Notes: generated from the letters alone by a model not told the origin. A stretch of 64,000 bases of DNA from Acetobacterium wieringae (GCF_026646375.1 NZ_JAIPPU010000017.1:25878-89877); one strand, 5' to 3'. Positions 17,338 to 27,043 are shown, numbered from the stretch's first letter. Numbers and translations are program-made.

Positions 17338-18410
17338 TTTTTATTCCTATAGTATGCTTCAATATCCTCTTCATTGATAATCCGCACGGCACTGGTTTCC
17401 ATCAAGAAGGATTTATCATCCGATTCTTCATGCTGATTCAACCCTTTATTGAGATTCTCCAGCTCGATGGGTTGCGAAAGGTTCCAATCCTCAGACGGTT
17501 GTGACTGTTCATTACTAAACTCCGCGTCGGCTGTGATTTCCGGCATTGCCGCTGGCTTTATTTCGCTCTCATTGGAAGGCTGAACTTTTTCTGAACGAAA
17601 CGGCTTTTCTTCGATAATGAGCTCACTGGTTTCAAACAGTCCCGTTTCTGATTTCTTATAGCGGGGTTTTTTAACATTCCCTCGCTCGGCAGCTACATAG
17701 GTATCGTCAATAATTACTTCTGTCATGATTTCTGTCTCTCTGGGCGTGAAACCTTCGTTGATTTGTTCATTGGAAAGCCCTTCCATACCGATACTTTCCC
17801 GTTTCGGTGTGCGTGATTTTCGGCGGTTTTTTTTCTTGTCTTTTTTCGTTTCGAGATCATACTCCAGATCCCGCTGATCTTCGGCTTTGGTTTCTTCCCA
17901 ATACTTTCGGCCCAACATTCGGCCGAGTACAATCCCGATCACCTGAAAAACAATGGTAACTAACAGAGCTATTCCAAATAACAGAAAGATAGACAGTTCA
18001 CTGCCAACTAATTGATAAATTAACCCAAAGGGCAGGTACCAAAATATAGTGGGTGCTGCAATAAAAGCAAACTGATTCCAGATACTGTTTGTATCCTGAC
18101 CCGGAAACATGGTGGACACCACTGTCAATGTCCCGGTTAGAACGATTATGGGAATCAGACTATAGACAACATACCTCAGCGTTTTTGGCTTTTCATTGCC
18201 ACTGATATTTTTAAAGCAGACAGTAAATAGGATGATCCAGAACGCACCAATCGTTATTAATTGGATGCCATTAAACAGATAGTCAAAACCACTTGTTCGG
18301 GTCAGATCAAATATGTTTTTAAATACCAGTACAATCACAATATACAGGATATTTCCCAATACTGCTGCTTCCAATGCTGACAGTCGTCTCTTTCTTTTGA
18401 TTTGATTCAT
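17334..18410 (-). CDS. Unknown membrane protein with long charged C-terminal tail
   Basis: A 358-residue protein I do not recognise. Residues 15 to about 185 hold five or six hydrophobic segments. The rest is a hydrophilic, probably disordered tail, first basic (KKDKKKNRRKSRTPKR) and then acidic with repeated Glu-Ser stretches. The ATG at 18410 was chosen over the ATG 12 bases upstream because a GGAG sits 6 bases before it. It is first in an operon with cvpA, mscS, DUF951 and the SpoIIM-like gene and lies beside parB, so an envelope role is a guess only. Confidence 0.8.
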   Translation of the reverse strand: MNQIKRKRRLSALEAAVLGNILYIVIVLVFKNIFDLTRTSGFDYLFNGIQLITIGAFWIILFTVCFKNISGNEKPKTLRYVVYSLIPIIVLTGTLTVVSTMFPGQDTNSIWNQFAFIAAPTIFWYLPFGLIYQLVGSELSIFLLFGIALLVTIVFQVIGIVLGRMLGRKYWEETKAEDQRDLEYDLETKKDKKKNRRKSRTPKRESIGMEGLSNEQINEGFTPRETEIMTEVIIDDTYVAAERGNVKKPRYKKSETGLFETSELIIEEKPFRSEKVQPSNESEIKPAAMPEITADAEFSNEQSQPSEDWNLSQPIELENLNKGLNQHEESDDKSFLMETSAVRIINEEDIEAYYRNKK

Positions 18411-18431
18411 TATTTTCTCCATTTCATAATT

Positions 18432-18446
18432 GAATTGTCACAATTC
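18432..18446. promoter_or_regulatory. Perfect 15-base dyad between parB and the membrane-protein operon
   Basis: GAATTGT-C-ACAATTC is a perfect inverted repeat 22 bases before the first gene of the membrane-protein operon. It could be an operator. No convincing promoter elements surround it. Confidence 0.4.
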
Positions 18447-18454
18447 GACTGATT

Positions 18455-19351
18455 CTAGTTTTCTTTTTCATATCCCAATCGCTCGAGTAGACGATCCAAT
18501 TCTTCCAGCGATGAATAGACAAATTCTAGCTTCCCTTTTTTTCCACGATTACTTAAATGAACTTTGGTTTCAAATTTTCTTTCCAAAGCTTCCTGAATTT
18601 CTGCTATATATCCATTATTTGTCTCTTTTTTTTGCTGGAGAGGCTTTACCAGACCTTCACTCTGCATTTTTTTTATGCAATTCTCTGCTTCTCTGACACT
18701 CATTCCTTTTTCAATGATCTCACTTGCAAAGACTTCCATTTTTTCAGGATCTTCCAGAATTAGAATCGCCCGGGCATGTCCAGATGTAATTTTTTCCTGA
18801 GCCAATAGTTCTTGTATACTTTGTGGCAGTTTCAATAACCTGAGGGTGTTGGCAATGGCAGTTCGACTTTTCCCAATCCGAATACCAATTTCTCCCTGTG
18901 TCAGATTAAAGTTCTCCATTAAAGCTTCAAAGGCCAGCGCTTCTTCAATGCTATTGAGGTTTTCCCGCTGAACATTTTCAATGATGGCTATCTCCAGAAC
19001 CTCTTCTGGCGGCAGATCTTTAACAATGACGGGCACCTCTTTAAGCCCAATCATATTGGCGGCTCGCCAACGTCTTTCTCCAGCAATAATGGTATACCCT
19101 TTCGTTTCTGGTTTAACAACCAACGGTTGAAGAATACCATGTTCTTTTATTGATGCGCCTAACTCTTCTAACTTAACTCGGTCAAAGCTTTTTCGCGGTT
19201 GTTTTGGATTGGGCCGAACATTATTTGTTCTGACATAGAAAACCAACTTTTCAACGTCAACCTCCAGCACTTCATCTTCTTGCGAAGGAACCACTGCATC
19301 ATCGGGAAATAACGCTCTAAGACCTTTACCTAAACCTGTGTTTTTTCCCAT
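18455..19351 (-). CDS. parB: Chromosome-partitioning protein ParB (Spo0J)
   Basis: A 298-residue ParB. The N-terminal CTPase domain carries GERRWRAA and ENVQRENLN motifs. A helix-turn-helix (LTQGEIGIRIGKSRTAIANTLRLL) binds parS, and a short C-terminal dimerisation domain ends the protein. ParB loads at parS, slides as a CTP-bound clamp and recruits SMC to help origin segregation. Two parS sites lie only 0.9 kb away. It follows parA by 2 bases. Confidence 0.96.
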   Translation of the reverse strand: MGKNTGLGKGLRALFPDDAVVPSQEDEVLEVDVEKLVFYVRTNNVRPNPKQPRKSFDRVKLEELGASIKEHGILQPLVVKPETKGYTIIAGERRWRAANMIGLKEVPVIVKDLPPEEVLEIAIIENVQRENLNSIEEALAFEALMENFNLTQGEIGIRIGKSRTAIANTLRLLKLPQSIQELLAQEKITSGHARAILILEDPEKMEVFASEIIEKGMSVREAENCIKKMQSEGLVKPLQQKKETNNGYIAEIQEALERKFETKVHLSNRGKKGKLEFVYSSLEELDRLLERLGYEKEN

Positions 19352-19353
19352 AA

Positions 19354-20118
19354 CTACTCCTGTCTTTGTACAAACTCTTTTGAAAGAGCCAAATATGCTT
19401 TTGCTCCCTTTGATCCACTGGCGTATTCAAAAATAGTCTGCCCATAACTGGGGGCTTCGGCCAGGCGGACATTGCGGGGAATCATGGTGTCATAAACTTT
19501 TTCTTTAAAATAATCCACGACTTCATCGACAACCTGATTTGATAAGTTTGTTCGGCTATCAAACATGGTCATCAGGACACCTTCAATTTCCAAATGAGGG
19601 TTTAGTCCCTGTTTTACCAGACTGATGGTATTCATCAGTTGACTCACGCCTTCCAAGGCATAAAACTCACATTGGATGGGAATTAACACCGTATTTGTCA
19701 CCGCCAGGGCATTAATTGTTAATAAGCCAAGTGAGGGTGGACAGTCGATAAAGATATAATCGTAAAATGATTTAATATTTTCGATGCTATTTTTAAGGCG
19801 CAATTCTCGTTGTGGCATATTTGTCAGTTCAATTTCTGCTCCAGCTAAATCGGGATGAGATGGCAGGATATGAAGATTCTCGTAAGAAGTTGTCAGAATA
19901 ATTTCTTTGAAATTATCACCATGGATAATCCCATTATAGACACTTTTTTCCAGATTATTCTTTTCAATTCCAAACCCACTGCTGGTATTTCCCTGTGGAT
20001 CAATATCAATAACCAGCACTCGGTATCCTTCTAAACTGAGGGCAGTGGTTAAATTGATATTTGTGGTCGTTTTACCAACCCCACCTTTTTGATTAAATAC
20101 TGCCACGATTTTTGCCAT
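19354..20118 (-). CDS. parA: Chromosome-partitioning ATPase ParA (Soj)
   Basis: A 254-residue deviant-Walker ATPase with KGGVGKTTT at residues 11-19, DIDPQGNTSS as motif A' and IFIDCPPSLG as Walker B. It lacks the N-terminal DNA-binding extension of plasmid ParA proteins, as expected for a chromosomal Soj. It cooperates with ParB in origin segregation and in some species modulates DnaA. It is first of the parA-parB pair and is read from just beside the parS sites. Confidence 0.96.
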   Translation of the reverse strand: MAKIVAVFNQKGGVGKTTTNINLTTALSLEGYRVLVIDIDPQGNTSSGFGIEKNNLEKSVYNGIIHGDNFKEIILTTSYENLHILPSHPDLAGAEIELTNMPQRELRLKNSIENIKSFYDYIFIDCPPSLGLLTINALAVTNTVLIPIQCEFYALEGVSQLMNTISLVKQGLNPHLEIEGVLMTMFDSRTNLSNQVVDEVVDYFKEKVYDTMIPRNVRLAEAPSYGQTIFEYASGSKGAKAYLALSKEFVQRQE

Positions 20119-20210
20119 ACTTTACTCCTTAAATTAAATCACTCAATCGCTTTTACAGCCTTGTTTACTGATCTTTGATTTGCTATCCTGATGTTTCTGA
20201 CTACCAGCAA

Positions 20211-20226
20211 TGTTTCACGTGAAACA
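20211..20226. promoter_or_regulatory. parS site 1
   Basis: TGTTTCACGTGAAACA is the exact 16-base consensus bound by ParB/Spo0J. It lies in the gap between rsmG and parA, about 7 kb from oriC. Confidence 0.97.
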
Positions 20227-20264
20227 TGTGATCATTAAAACAATCTGTGCCTCATGGTTTTTCA

Positions 20265-20288
20265 CAGATGTTTCACGTGAAACATCTG
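20265..20288. promoter_or_regulatory. parS site 2
   Basis: The same perfect 16-mer (20269-20284) is extended by CAGA and TCTG into a 24-base palindrome. The two sites are 58 bases apart centre to centre, in the 222-base rsmG-parA gap. Confidence 0.97.
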
Positions 20289-20340
20289 CGAAAAACCAGC
20301 TCAAATACTATCATATAACCCTTTATTTATGCTTGTACTA

Positions 20341-21069
20341 TTATTTTGATATTGGAAATGCGTCTTTTTTTATCTTGCCATGGATCCTCGGGAAATTATT
20401 TGGGGTTGGTTTGATTTTTTTTACATTTATTATAACATGAACGTACTCACTTTGCAGTAATAAACCTTTTTCGATTGCTGCGATTTTCCCACCTAAAACA
20501 TCAATCGGTATTTGAGCTGCATTTAACTCTTCCTGATAATCTCTTCCTTTCATCGATAAAAACTGTCCGCCAACCTTTGTCAGAGGCAAACAATACTCGG
20601 ATAGCAGTGTCAAATTTGCCACCGCCCGAGAGGTGACAACGTCATATTTTTCCCGATGCTGATGATCTTGCCCTAATTCTTCAGCTCTACCATGAAGGGT
20701 TTTAATATTACTTATCCCTAACTCAGAAGCGATGGACTGGACGACACTGAGCTTCTTTTTAGTCGAATCCATTAACGTAACATCAGCCTCTTCCAGCATG
20801 ATCGCCAGTGGAATACCCGGAAAACCGCCCCCGGTTCCGACATCTAAAATCTTTGTCTGCGGGTTTTTTATCAGTTTAAGGAGCGTTAGAGAATCAAGTA
20901 GATGAAGCTTGATAAATTCATCTTCATCTACAATCCGGGTCAGATTGATGTGTTTATTTCGTTCCAGGAGCAGATCCATATAAGCAATCAGTTTTTCGGC
21001 CTGCGTTTCATTAATCACTATTTCGGCTAATTTACCCAGGTATATTAATTTTTCTATACGCTTATTCAT
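20341..21069 (-). CDS. rsmG: 16S rRNA (guanine-527-N7)-methyltransferase
   Basis: A 242-residue class I methyltransferase with the SAM-binding [16 protein letters not shown] motif and the RNLTRI-like KHINLTRI segment near residue 40. It makes m7G527 in 16S rRNA, and its loss gives low-level streptomycin resistance in other bacteria. Its start overlaps the mnmG stop by 8 bases, the usual gidA-gidB arrangement. Confidence 0.96.
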   Translation of the reverse strand: MNKRIEKLIYLGKLAEIVINETQAEKLIAYMDLLLERNKHINLTRIVDEDEFIKLHLLDSLTLLKLIKNPQTKILDVGTGGGFPGIPLAIMLEEADVTLMDSTKKKLSVVQSIASELGISNIKTLHGRAEELGQDHQHREKYDVVTSRAVANLTLLSEYCLPLTKVGGQFLSMKGRDYQEELNAAQIPIDVLGGKIAAIEKGLLLQSEYVHVIINVKKIKPTPNNFPRIHGKIKKDAFPISK

Positions 21070-22963
21070 TATCTGTTCCTTTCAGGTCTCCACTTCGTCG
21101 TCGTTGCTCCAATGCAATTAATAAAACCGAAATATCTGCCGGCGATACTCCAGAAATCCGGGATGCCTGGCCAATTGATAATGGTTTAATTTCTTTAAGT
21201 TTTTCCGCTGCTTCAATTCGCAGTCCGCCAATTTGGGGATAATCAAGATCGATCGGAATCAGTTTGTGTTCAAGCTTTTTGAACTGCTCAACTTGTTGAA
21301 GTTGCTTTTTAATATAACCCTCATACTTAATCTGAACCTCCACCTGCTCGACCACACTCCAATGCAAAACCGGTCGTTCCGGATCAAAAACCGCAGTTTG
21401 ATGGTACTTGACTTCAGGCCGTCGAATCAGTTCACCAATGGATAATCCATGCTGAATCTCCGAACTGCCAAATGATTTTAGCACCTCATTGTTTTCCGGA
21501 TTGGGCTTAACAATAACCTGATTAAGTCGAGAAATCTCTTGTTTAATCTGTTCTTTCTTTGCCAGAAACTTCTGATACCGTTGATCATTGATCAGCCCGA
21601 CCCGATGACCGATTTCAGTTAACCGTAAATCAGCGTTATCCTGTCGTAACAAGAGCCGGTATTCAGCCCGGGAAGTCATCATACGGTATGGCTCATCAAT
21701 CCCTTTTGTAATGATATCATCAATGAGTACTCCTATGTAACCTTCTGATCGATCGATGATCACCGGTTGTTCACCCCGTAAATAAAGTGCTGCGTTAATA
21801 CCGGCAACCAATCCCTGGGCTCCTGCTTCTTCATAGCCAGAGGTGCCATTGATCTGTCCGGCAAAAAATAAACCGGTTACTGCCTTGGACTCCAGTGAAG
21901 CCTTTAGTCTTGTTGGATGGATACAGTCATATTCGATAGCATAGGCCGATCGCATAAACTCGACGTTCTCCATTCCCGGCACCGTTCGATATAAGGCAAT
22001 CTGAACATCCTCTGGCAAACAGGAGGACATCCCCTGGACATAGATTTCATTGGTATTTAATCCTTCCGGTTCCATAAAGATCTGATGGCGTTCCTTGTCG
22101 TGAAATCGCATCACCTTGGTCTCTATGGATGGGCAGTAACGAGGGCCAATTCCCACAACTTCGCCGGTATAAAGCGGTGAGCGTTCAATGTTCGCGTTGA
22201 TAATCTGGTGCGTTTGCGGGTTGGTATACGTCAGGTAACAGGGTACCTGATCAATTTCAATTGAGTCGGTTTCAAATGAAAATGGTACAATTTGATCATC
22301 CCCCTCCTGAATAATCATTTTTGAATAATCCAGGGTTTTGGCATCAACCCGGGCGGGGGTTCCGGTTTTAAAGCGTTGCAACTCTATACCATTTTTTTCA
22401 AGACTTTCTGATAAATACATGGCTGGAAATAATCCGTTGGGCCCGCCATCATATTGAACATTACCGATAATAATCCGGCCTTTTAAATACGTACCACTAC
22501 AGATAATTGCTGCCTTACAATTGTAAACTGCCCCAGTCGTAACCATTACGCCGGTGATCTTGCCATCTTCGACAATTATTTCAGTCGCTTCCTGCTGTTT
22601 TAATAACAGATTCTCCTGATTCTCAATCACTTCTTTCATTCTGAATTGATAGGCTTTTTTGTCGGCCTGAGCCCGTAGCGAATGTACCGCCGGACCTTTT
22701 GCCGTATTTAACATCTTACACTGTATCATCGTTGCATCAATGTTTTTTCCCATTTCACCGCCAAGCGCATCAATTTCCCGAACCAGATGTCCTTTTCCGG
22801 TACCACCGATGGATGGATTGCACGGCATCATTGCCACCGAATCCAGATTGATGGTTAATAGTAATGTTTTAAAACCAATTCGGGCACTGGCCAGCGCTGC
22901 CTCAGAACCGGCATGGCCAGCACCGATGACAATAATGTCGTAGTCTCCTCCTGGATATGTCAT
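21062..22963 (-). CDS. mnmG: tRNA 5-carboxymethylaminomethyluridine synthase, MnmG subunit
   Basis: A 633-residue FAD enzyme. The dinucleotide motif [17 protein letters not shown] is near the N-terminus, followed by [24 protein letters not shown] and a C-terminal helical domain that docks MnmE and tRNA. With MnmE it modifies U34 in tRNAs reading NNA/NNG codons. Full length. It lies 9 bases after mnmE and overlaps rsmG. Confidence 0.97.
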   Translation of the reverse strand: MTYPGGDYDIIVIGAGHAGSEAALASARIGFKTLLLTINLDSVAMMPCNPSIGGTGKGHLVREIDALGGEMGKNIDATMIQCKMLNTAKGPAVHSLRAQADKKAYQFRMKEVIENQENLLLKQQEATEIIVEDGKITGVMVTTGAVYNCKAAIICSGTYLKGRIIIGNVQYDGGPNGLFPAMYLSESLEKNGIELQRFKTGTPARVDAKTLDYSKMIIQEGDDQIVPFSFETDSIEIDQVPCYLTYTNPQTHQIINANIERSPLYTGEVVGIGPRYCPSIETKVMRFHDKERHQIFMEPEGLNTNEIYVQGMSSCLPEDVQIALYRTVPGMENVEFMRSAYAIEYDCIHPTRLKASLESKAVTGLFFAGQINGTSGYEEAGAQGLVAGINAALYLRGEQPVIIDRSEGYIGVLIDDIITKGIDEPYRMMTSRAEYRLLLRQDNADLRLTEIGHRVGLINDQRYQKFLAKKEQIKQEISRLNQVIVKPNPENNEVLKSFGSSEIQHGLSIGELIRRPEVKYHQTAVFDPERPVLHWSVVEQVEVQIKYEGYIKKQLQQVEQFKKLEHKLIPIDLDYPQIGGLRIEAAEKLKEIKPLSIGQASRISGVSPADISVLLIALEQRRRSGDLKGTDNE

Positions 22964-22972
22964 TTTTTTCCT

Positions 22973-24352
22973 CTACTTTCCAATGCAAAAATTTTTAAAA
23001 ATCTGATCGATAATATCCATCCCAATGGCTTTTCCGGTAATACCGCGAAGCGCTTCTAAAGCTTCCATCACGTCAATACTGACAAGTTCCAGCGGCATTT
23101 GACTAGCCATGGTGTTAATAGCATTTTCCAGACTGGTTTTTGTTGTTTCCAGTAACTGAATGTGTCGGGTATTGGTAATCAGATAGTCCGCTTCCTGACT
23201 GACCGTTCCTTCAAAAACCATTTCAATCATTTTTTGTCGCAAGGTTTCGATTCCCTGATCTTCCAATAGGGACATTGGTATCCATGGCTCTGGAATCTCA
23301 ACATCCATTCCACTGATCACATCGGTCTTATTGGCAATATAAATGGTTTTGCGATTTTTAAGCAATTCAATGAGTTCCTTTTCTCCAGCAGACATTTCTT
23401 TAGAGATATCCCGCATAAAAATTACCAGATTGGTTTGGTTTAAAAGCGCCTTTGATTTTTCAACGCCGATTTTTTCCACCAGATTATCGGTTTCTCTGAT
23501 TCCAGCAGTATCAATAATCTTAAAGGGAATCCCCTCAATATTAAGATATTCTTCAATGGTATCCCGGGTAGTGCCAGGTATATCAGTAACAATAGCTTTG
23601 TTTTCCATTAACAAGGTGTTTAGTAGGGATGATTTTCCCACATTTGGTTCACCAAGAATCGCAGTTGTTATCCCTTCCCGGTAAATTTTACCGGTTTCAG
23701 CCACAGTCAGAATGTCTTTGATTTTATTTAACAACTCTAAAATCTGGCTGTTTACAAAATCATATGATATTTCTTCAATATCGTATTCGGGATAATCAAT
23801 ATTAACTTCCATATGCGAAAGAATTTCCACCAAAATATTATCCAATTCTTCCAGCTTGTGAGACAGTCGTCCTTCCAACTGAGCCACTGAATATTCCAGA
23901 CTTTTTTCAGTTTTTGCATTGATAATATCAATAACCGCTTCTGCCTGAGTTAAATCTAATCTCCCATTTAAAAAAGCCCGCTTGGTAAATTCTCCCGGTT
24001 CAGCCAGTCGGGCTCCACAGGCAATAACCAGTTTTAGAATTTTCCGCATAGGGACAATTCCCCCATGACAATTTATCTCAACAACATCTTCAGCGGTATA
24101 GGAATGGGGTGTCAGCATTTTTGAGACCAGCACCTCATCAATATCTTTTTTGGTAGCTGGATCGACAATCCGTCCATAAACCAATTCATGGCTGTTGGTT
24201 GTCAACAGGTTTTTTCCCCGCGGATTGACAAACAGTTTATTTCCCAGTTCAACGGCATCGGGTCCGCTGATTCGGATAATACCAATTCCCGCACCACCCA
24301 TTCCGGTAGCTACCGCAGCAATGGTATCTTCATTTTGTAATAAGGCTTCCAA
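22973..24352 (-). CDS. mnmE: tRNA modification GTPase MnmE
   Basis: A 459-residue MnmE. It has an N-terminal folate-binding domain (DTIAAVATGMGGAGIGIIRISG), a G domain inserted in a helical domain (GEPNVGKS, DIPGTTRDT, DTAGIRE, NKTD) and the C-terminal FCIGK with the catalytic cysteine. It partners MnmG. The frame stays open 30 codons upstream, but TTG at 24352 is the better start: AGGAG lies 8 bases before it and the protein then has the family's length and N-terminus. Confidence 0.95.
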   Translation of the reverse strand: MEALLQNEDTIAAVATGMGGAGIGIIRISGPDAVELGNKLFVNPRGKNLLTTNSHELVYGRIVDPATKKDIDEVLVSKMLTPHSYTAEDVVEINCHGGIVPMRKILKLVIACGARLAEPGEFTKRAFLNGRLDLTQAEAVIDIINAKTEKSLEYSVAQLEGRLSHKLEELDNILVEILSHMEVNIDYPEYDIEEISYDFVNSQILELLNKIKDILTVAETGKIYREGITTAILGEPNVGKSSLLNTLLMENKAIVTDIPGTTRDTIEEYLNIEGIPFKIIDTAGIRETDNLVEKIGVEKSKALLNQTNLVIFMRDISKEMSAGEKELIELLKNRKTIYIANKTDVISGMDVEIPEPWIPMSLLEDQGIETLRQKMIEMVFEGTVSQEADYLITNTRHIQLLETTKTSLENAINTMASQMPLELVSIDVMEALEALRGITGKAIGMDIIDQIFKNFCIGK

Positions 24353-24390
24353 TTTATTCTCCTGTTTCAATAATTGTTTCCTAATCTCTA

Positions 24391-24419
24391 ATAATATAAT
24401 AAAATCCTGATGTTTACAA
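24391..24419 (-). promoter_or_regulatory. Probable promoter of mnmE-mnmG-rsmG
   Basis: TTGTAA (24419-24414) and TATTAT (24396-24391) with a 17-base spacer, between the jag terminator and the mnmE TTG. Confidence 0.6.
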
Positions 24420-24432
24420 GTATGATCCAAAT

Positions 24433-24485
24433 AAAAAGGCACCTTACAATTAACGCTTAAGCTAATTTGTAAAGTGCCTTTTTTT
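24433..24485 (-). terminator. Terminator after jag
   Basis: A long hairpin whose outer arms AAAGGCAC and GTGCCTTT enclose further pairing (TTACAA...TTGTAA) around a TTAA centre. On the minus strand it begins at the jag stop and ends in TTTTTAT. It separates the rpmH-to-jag unit from mnmE. Confidence 0.85.
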
Positions 24486-25113
24486 AGTTTTTATCTTTTA
24501 ATTGAATAACAACCCGACGATAGGGTTCTTCTCCCTCACTGAAGGTAAAAACCTTATCGTGATTTTGGAGCTTTGCGTGAATAACCCTTCGTTCTGAAGG
24601 ATTCATTGGTTCCAGCAGCATTTTTTTTTGATAATAAACTGCTTTATTCGCCATTTTTTCCCCAAGATCTTCAAGGGTTTTTTCCCGCTTCGCCCGATAG
24701 TTCTCAGTGTCTAAAATAACCCGAACGTATTCTTCATGTTGTCGATTGATAACCAAACTAACTAAGTATTGAAATGAATCCAGGGTTTGACCACGGCGTC
24801 CAATTAAGACACCCATGTCTTTCCCTTCCAGATCAATGAATAATACTTTATCCTCAAGACGGGTATTGATTTTACAATTAATTTTCATGGCATCGAGGAC
24901 ATCATTTAAAAAATCTAGGGCCCGCTGTTCAGGATTGTTTATCAGTGAGACCTCAACAATGGCTTCTTTTTTCCCAAATATTTTCATTAAACCACTGTCC
25001 GGCAATTGCAATACGTTTGTTTCAACTTGTTCTTTAGTCACACCAAGCTGTTGCAAACCATGGTTAATCGCATCTTCTACGGTTTTACCAGTGCCCGTTA
25101 CTGTCTTATTCAT
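24484..25113 (-). CDS. jag: Jag / KhpB RNA-binding protein
   Basis: A 209-residue protein with an N-terminal Jag domain (about 1-50), a KH domain with GRRGQTLDSFQYL (about 95-150) and an R3H domain ending EPYRRVVIQLK. KhpB, often paired with KhpA, binds many transcripts and affects cell division and elongation in Bacillota. It lies directly after yidC, the conserved spoIIIJ-jag pair. Confidence 0.95.
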   Translation of the reverse strand: MNKTVTGTGKTVEDAINHGLQQLGVTKEQVETNVLQLPDSGLMKIFGKKEAIVEVSLINNPEQRALDFLNDVLDAMKINCKINTRLEDKVLFIDLEGKDMGVLIGRRGQTLDSFQYLVSLVINRQHEEYVRVILDTENYRAKREKTLEDLGEKMANKAVYYQKKMLLEPMNPSERRVIHAKLQNHDKVFTFSEGEEPYRRVVIQLKDKN

Positions 25114-25145
25114 TTTCCCTCTCCTTAGCTTTCAGTCATCATTTT

Positions 25146-26108
25146 TTATTTGTTATCATAACGTTCCTTGGCTTTTTGATAGGCTTCTTCCTGGGCTTCA
25201 TCGCGCTCGGGAATTTCAACTGATGGTTTTTTACGCTGCTGCTCGGCTGATTGATGTGTTTTTGAACTTTGAATTTTTTTATTGGAAGCTGGCCGGGTCA
25301 ATGGTTTTTTTGGCCCATCTGTCTGATCTTTTTTACTGCTTTTAGGCGCATTGGGGTTGGCCGCCGCTCGTCTGGCTGCTAATTCCGCTTTGCGTTCTTC
25401 TTCAGCCTCACGAACCCGACGTTCCGCTTCTTCAATCGTATAATCTGGTTCTGGAATACGCATCATAATAAACTGTTGTACAAAGGTAAAGACATTCTGG
25501 ACAACCCAGTAAAGCGCCACCCCTGCCGGCATGGAAATTGAGATGTATCCAATCATAATCGGCATGGCATAAAGCATAATTTTTTGGGTTTTGGCATTGG
25601 GATCATCCGGATTCGTAGCCGGTTGCGCTGCCATCGTAAATTTCTGAGTGATAAATGTAAAGAGCGCTGCCAGGATCGGTAAAACATAAATCGGATCAGG
25701 CACGCTTAAGCTTTGCATCCATAAAAAGGACATATCCACGTCAGTAATGGTTCCATTGACGAATACCCAGGTTTCCGGATGTAACAGGGTTTGATAGAGT
25801 CCAATAAGGATAGGAAACTGCAATAAGATTGGTAAACAGCCTCCGGCAGGATTAACCTTAAAAGTTTTGTAGAGTTTTAGTGTCTCTTCATTTAATTTTT
25901 CTTTGTTATTCTTGTACTTTTTGTTAAGTTTTTGTAATTCCGGCTGAAGGCGTTGCATATCCTTCATGGATTTCGTTTGTTTAATATTTAGCGGTAATAA
26001 TAATACCTTCATAAATATTGTAAAAATAATGATTGATAATCCATAATTATGAACAATTCCATAAATCTGGAATAACATCCAACCAAAGATCTGGTATAAA
26101 AACTCCAT
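25146..26108 (-). CDS. yidC: Membrane protein insertase YidC (SpoIIIJ/OxaA type)
   Basis: A 320-residue insertase. It has five hydrophobic segments with the short N-terminus of Gram-positive YidC but no visible lipobox cysteine, a coiled cytoplasmic hairpin (LQPELQKLNKKYKNNKEKL), the conserved KVNPAGGCLPILLQFPILIGLYQTL-like region and a long basic C-terminal tail that may contact ribosomes. It inserts membrane proteins with or without SecYEG. The tail (from about 225) is unusually rich in Lys, Ala and Glu. Confidence 0.95.
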   Translation of the reverse strand: MEFLYQIFGWMLFQIYGIVHNYGLSIIIFTIFMKVLLLPLNIKQTKSMKDMQRLQPELQKLNKKYKNNKEKLNEETLKLYKTFKVNPAGGCLPILLQFPILIGLYQTLLHPETWVFVNGTITDVDMSFLWMQSLSVPDPIYVLPILAALFTFITQKFTMAAQPATNPDDPNAKTQKIMLYAMPIMIGYISISMPAGVALYWVVQNVFTFVQQFIMMRIPEPDYTIEEAERRVREAEEERKAELAARRAAANPNAPKSSKKDQTDGPKKPLTRPASNKKIQSSKTHQSAEQQRKKPSVEIPERDEAQEEAYQKAKERYDNK

Positions 26109-26141
26109 TCATTAACTCCTTAAGTTTTTCTCCCTAACATT

Positions 26142-26354
26142 CTAAGGAAGGGGATCATATCCCCCGGGATTAAAAGGATGGCATCTGAGAATGCGTTTCC
26201 CACCCATATAGCTTCCTTTTATGACACCGTATTTTTCAACAGCCAAAATAAAATACTCTGAACACGTGGGACTGAAACGACAATTATTTCCTAAAAGAGG
26301 TGAAATAAATTTCTGATAACCTCTAATAATTAAAACCAGGAATTTCTTGAACAT
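26142..26354 (-). CDS. yidD: Membrane protein insertion efficiency factor YidD
   Basis: A 70-residue protein with the whole YidD signature: [22 protein letters not shown] and [17 protein letters not shown]. It helps YidC-dependent membrane insertion. It lies between rnpA and yidC, 1 base after the rnpA stop, as in most bacteria. Confidence 0.96.
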   Translation of the reverse strand: MFKKFLVLIIRGYQKFISPLLGNNCRFSPTCSEYFILAVEKYGVIKGSYMGGKRILRCHPFNPGGYDPLP

Positions 26355-26355
26355 T

Positions 26356-26697
26356 CTATGGCCTCATGAGATTCTTCTTATAAAACAAATGGTTTAACGA
26401 TTTTTCTAAACTACTGTACGGCACTTCTTTAATGGATTCCTTAGCAATCAGAATAATATCATAACCTTTTGAAAAAGAATCTTCATTAAGACGGTATGCC
26501 TCTTTTATTCGTCTTTTTACCTTATTTCTAATCACAGCTTTTTTAGAAACTTTTTTACTGACGATTATCCCCAAACGATTAAAATTCTCTTCATTCTTAA
26601 GATAATAGATCACAAAGACTTTGTTTCCGAAAACATCCCCAACTTTAAAAACACGTTTAAATTCATTTTCCTTATTTAGGGATTTTATTTTTACCAA
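26356..26697 (-). CDS. rnpA: Ribonuclease P protein component
   Basis: A 113-residue basic protein with the RNR motif variant [18 protein letters not shown] that binds the catalytic RNase P RNA and pre-tRNA leader. The start is a TTG at 26697, supported by AAGGAG 6 bases upstream. It lies between rpmH and yidD. Confidence 0.96.
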   Translation of the reverse strand: MVKIKSLNKENEFKRVFKVGDVFGNKVFVIYYLKNEENFNRLGIIVSKKVSKKAVIRNKVKRRIKEAYRLNEDSFSKGYDIILIAKESIKEVPYSSLEKSLNHLFYKKNLMRP

Positions 26698-26720
26698 AGG
26701 AATTCTCCTTAATTTTTATT

Positions 26721-26750
26721 AAACAAAAGACCGCTTTTGAAAAACGGTCT
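26721..26750 (-). terminator. Attenuator-like hairpin between rpmH and rnpA
   Basis: AGACCG (26750-26745) pairs with CGGTCT (26733-26728), followed by TTTTGTTT on the minus strand, 9 bases after the rpmH stop. It could set the ratio of rpmH to the downstream rnpA-yidD-yidC-jag message. Confidence 0.7.
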
Positions 26751-26758
26751 ACAAAGGA

Positions 26759-26893
26759 TTATGCTGATAATTTTTCTCTTCCTTTTTGTCTTCTTTTCTT
26801 CAAAATAAGTCGACCGCTTTTTGCAGACATTCTTTTTCTGAAACCATGTTCTTTCTTACGCTGTCTAACTTTTGGTTGATAAGTTCTTTTCAC
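26759..26893 (-). CDS. rpmH: 50S ribosomal protein L34
   Basis: A 44-residue L34 beginning [18 protein letters not shown] and continuing [20 protein letters not shown], the universal pattern. The start is GTG at 26893, with an AGGGGGTG purine stretch upstream. Too short for many ORF callers. It is the first gene left of oriC, diverging from dnaA. Confidence 0.97.
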   Translation of the reverse strand: MKRTYQPKVRQRKKEHGFRKRMSAKSGRLILKKRRQKGREKLSA

Positions 26894-26959
26894 TTCGACA
26901 CCCCCTGACTAATACTTTATATTCATTTGTTTATAAGCTAATAAGACTTTTACCCTAGA

Positions 26960-26988
26960 ATTATATAATCTCGCTTATTTTATGTCAA
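26960..26988 (-). promoter_or_regulatory. Consensus promoter of rpmH
   Basis: A perfect TTGACA (26988-26983), a 17-base spacer and a perfect TATAAT (26965-26960), about 67 bases before the GTG. It should drive rpmH-rnpA-yidD-yidC-jag. Confidence 0.9.
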
Positions 26989-27043
26989 GTTATATTATCA
27001 AATCTGAAGCGTTTTCGCAAGTATTATGTTTATTTTAATTATA

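Noticed and set aside
24815..25345. 176-codon plus-strand frame across jag and yidC
   Set aside because: Both genes are well-known families on the other strand, and the frame matches no family I recognise.
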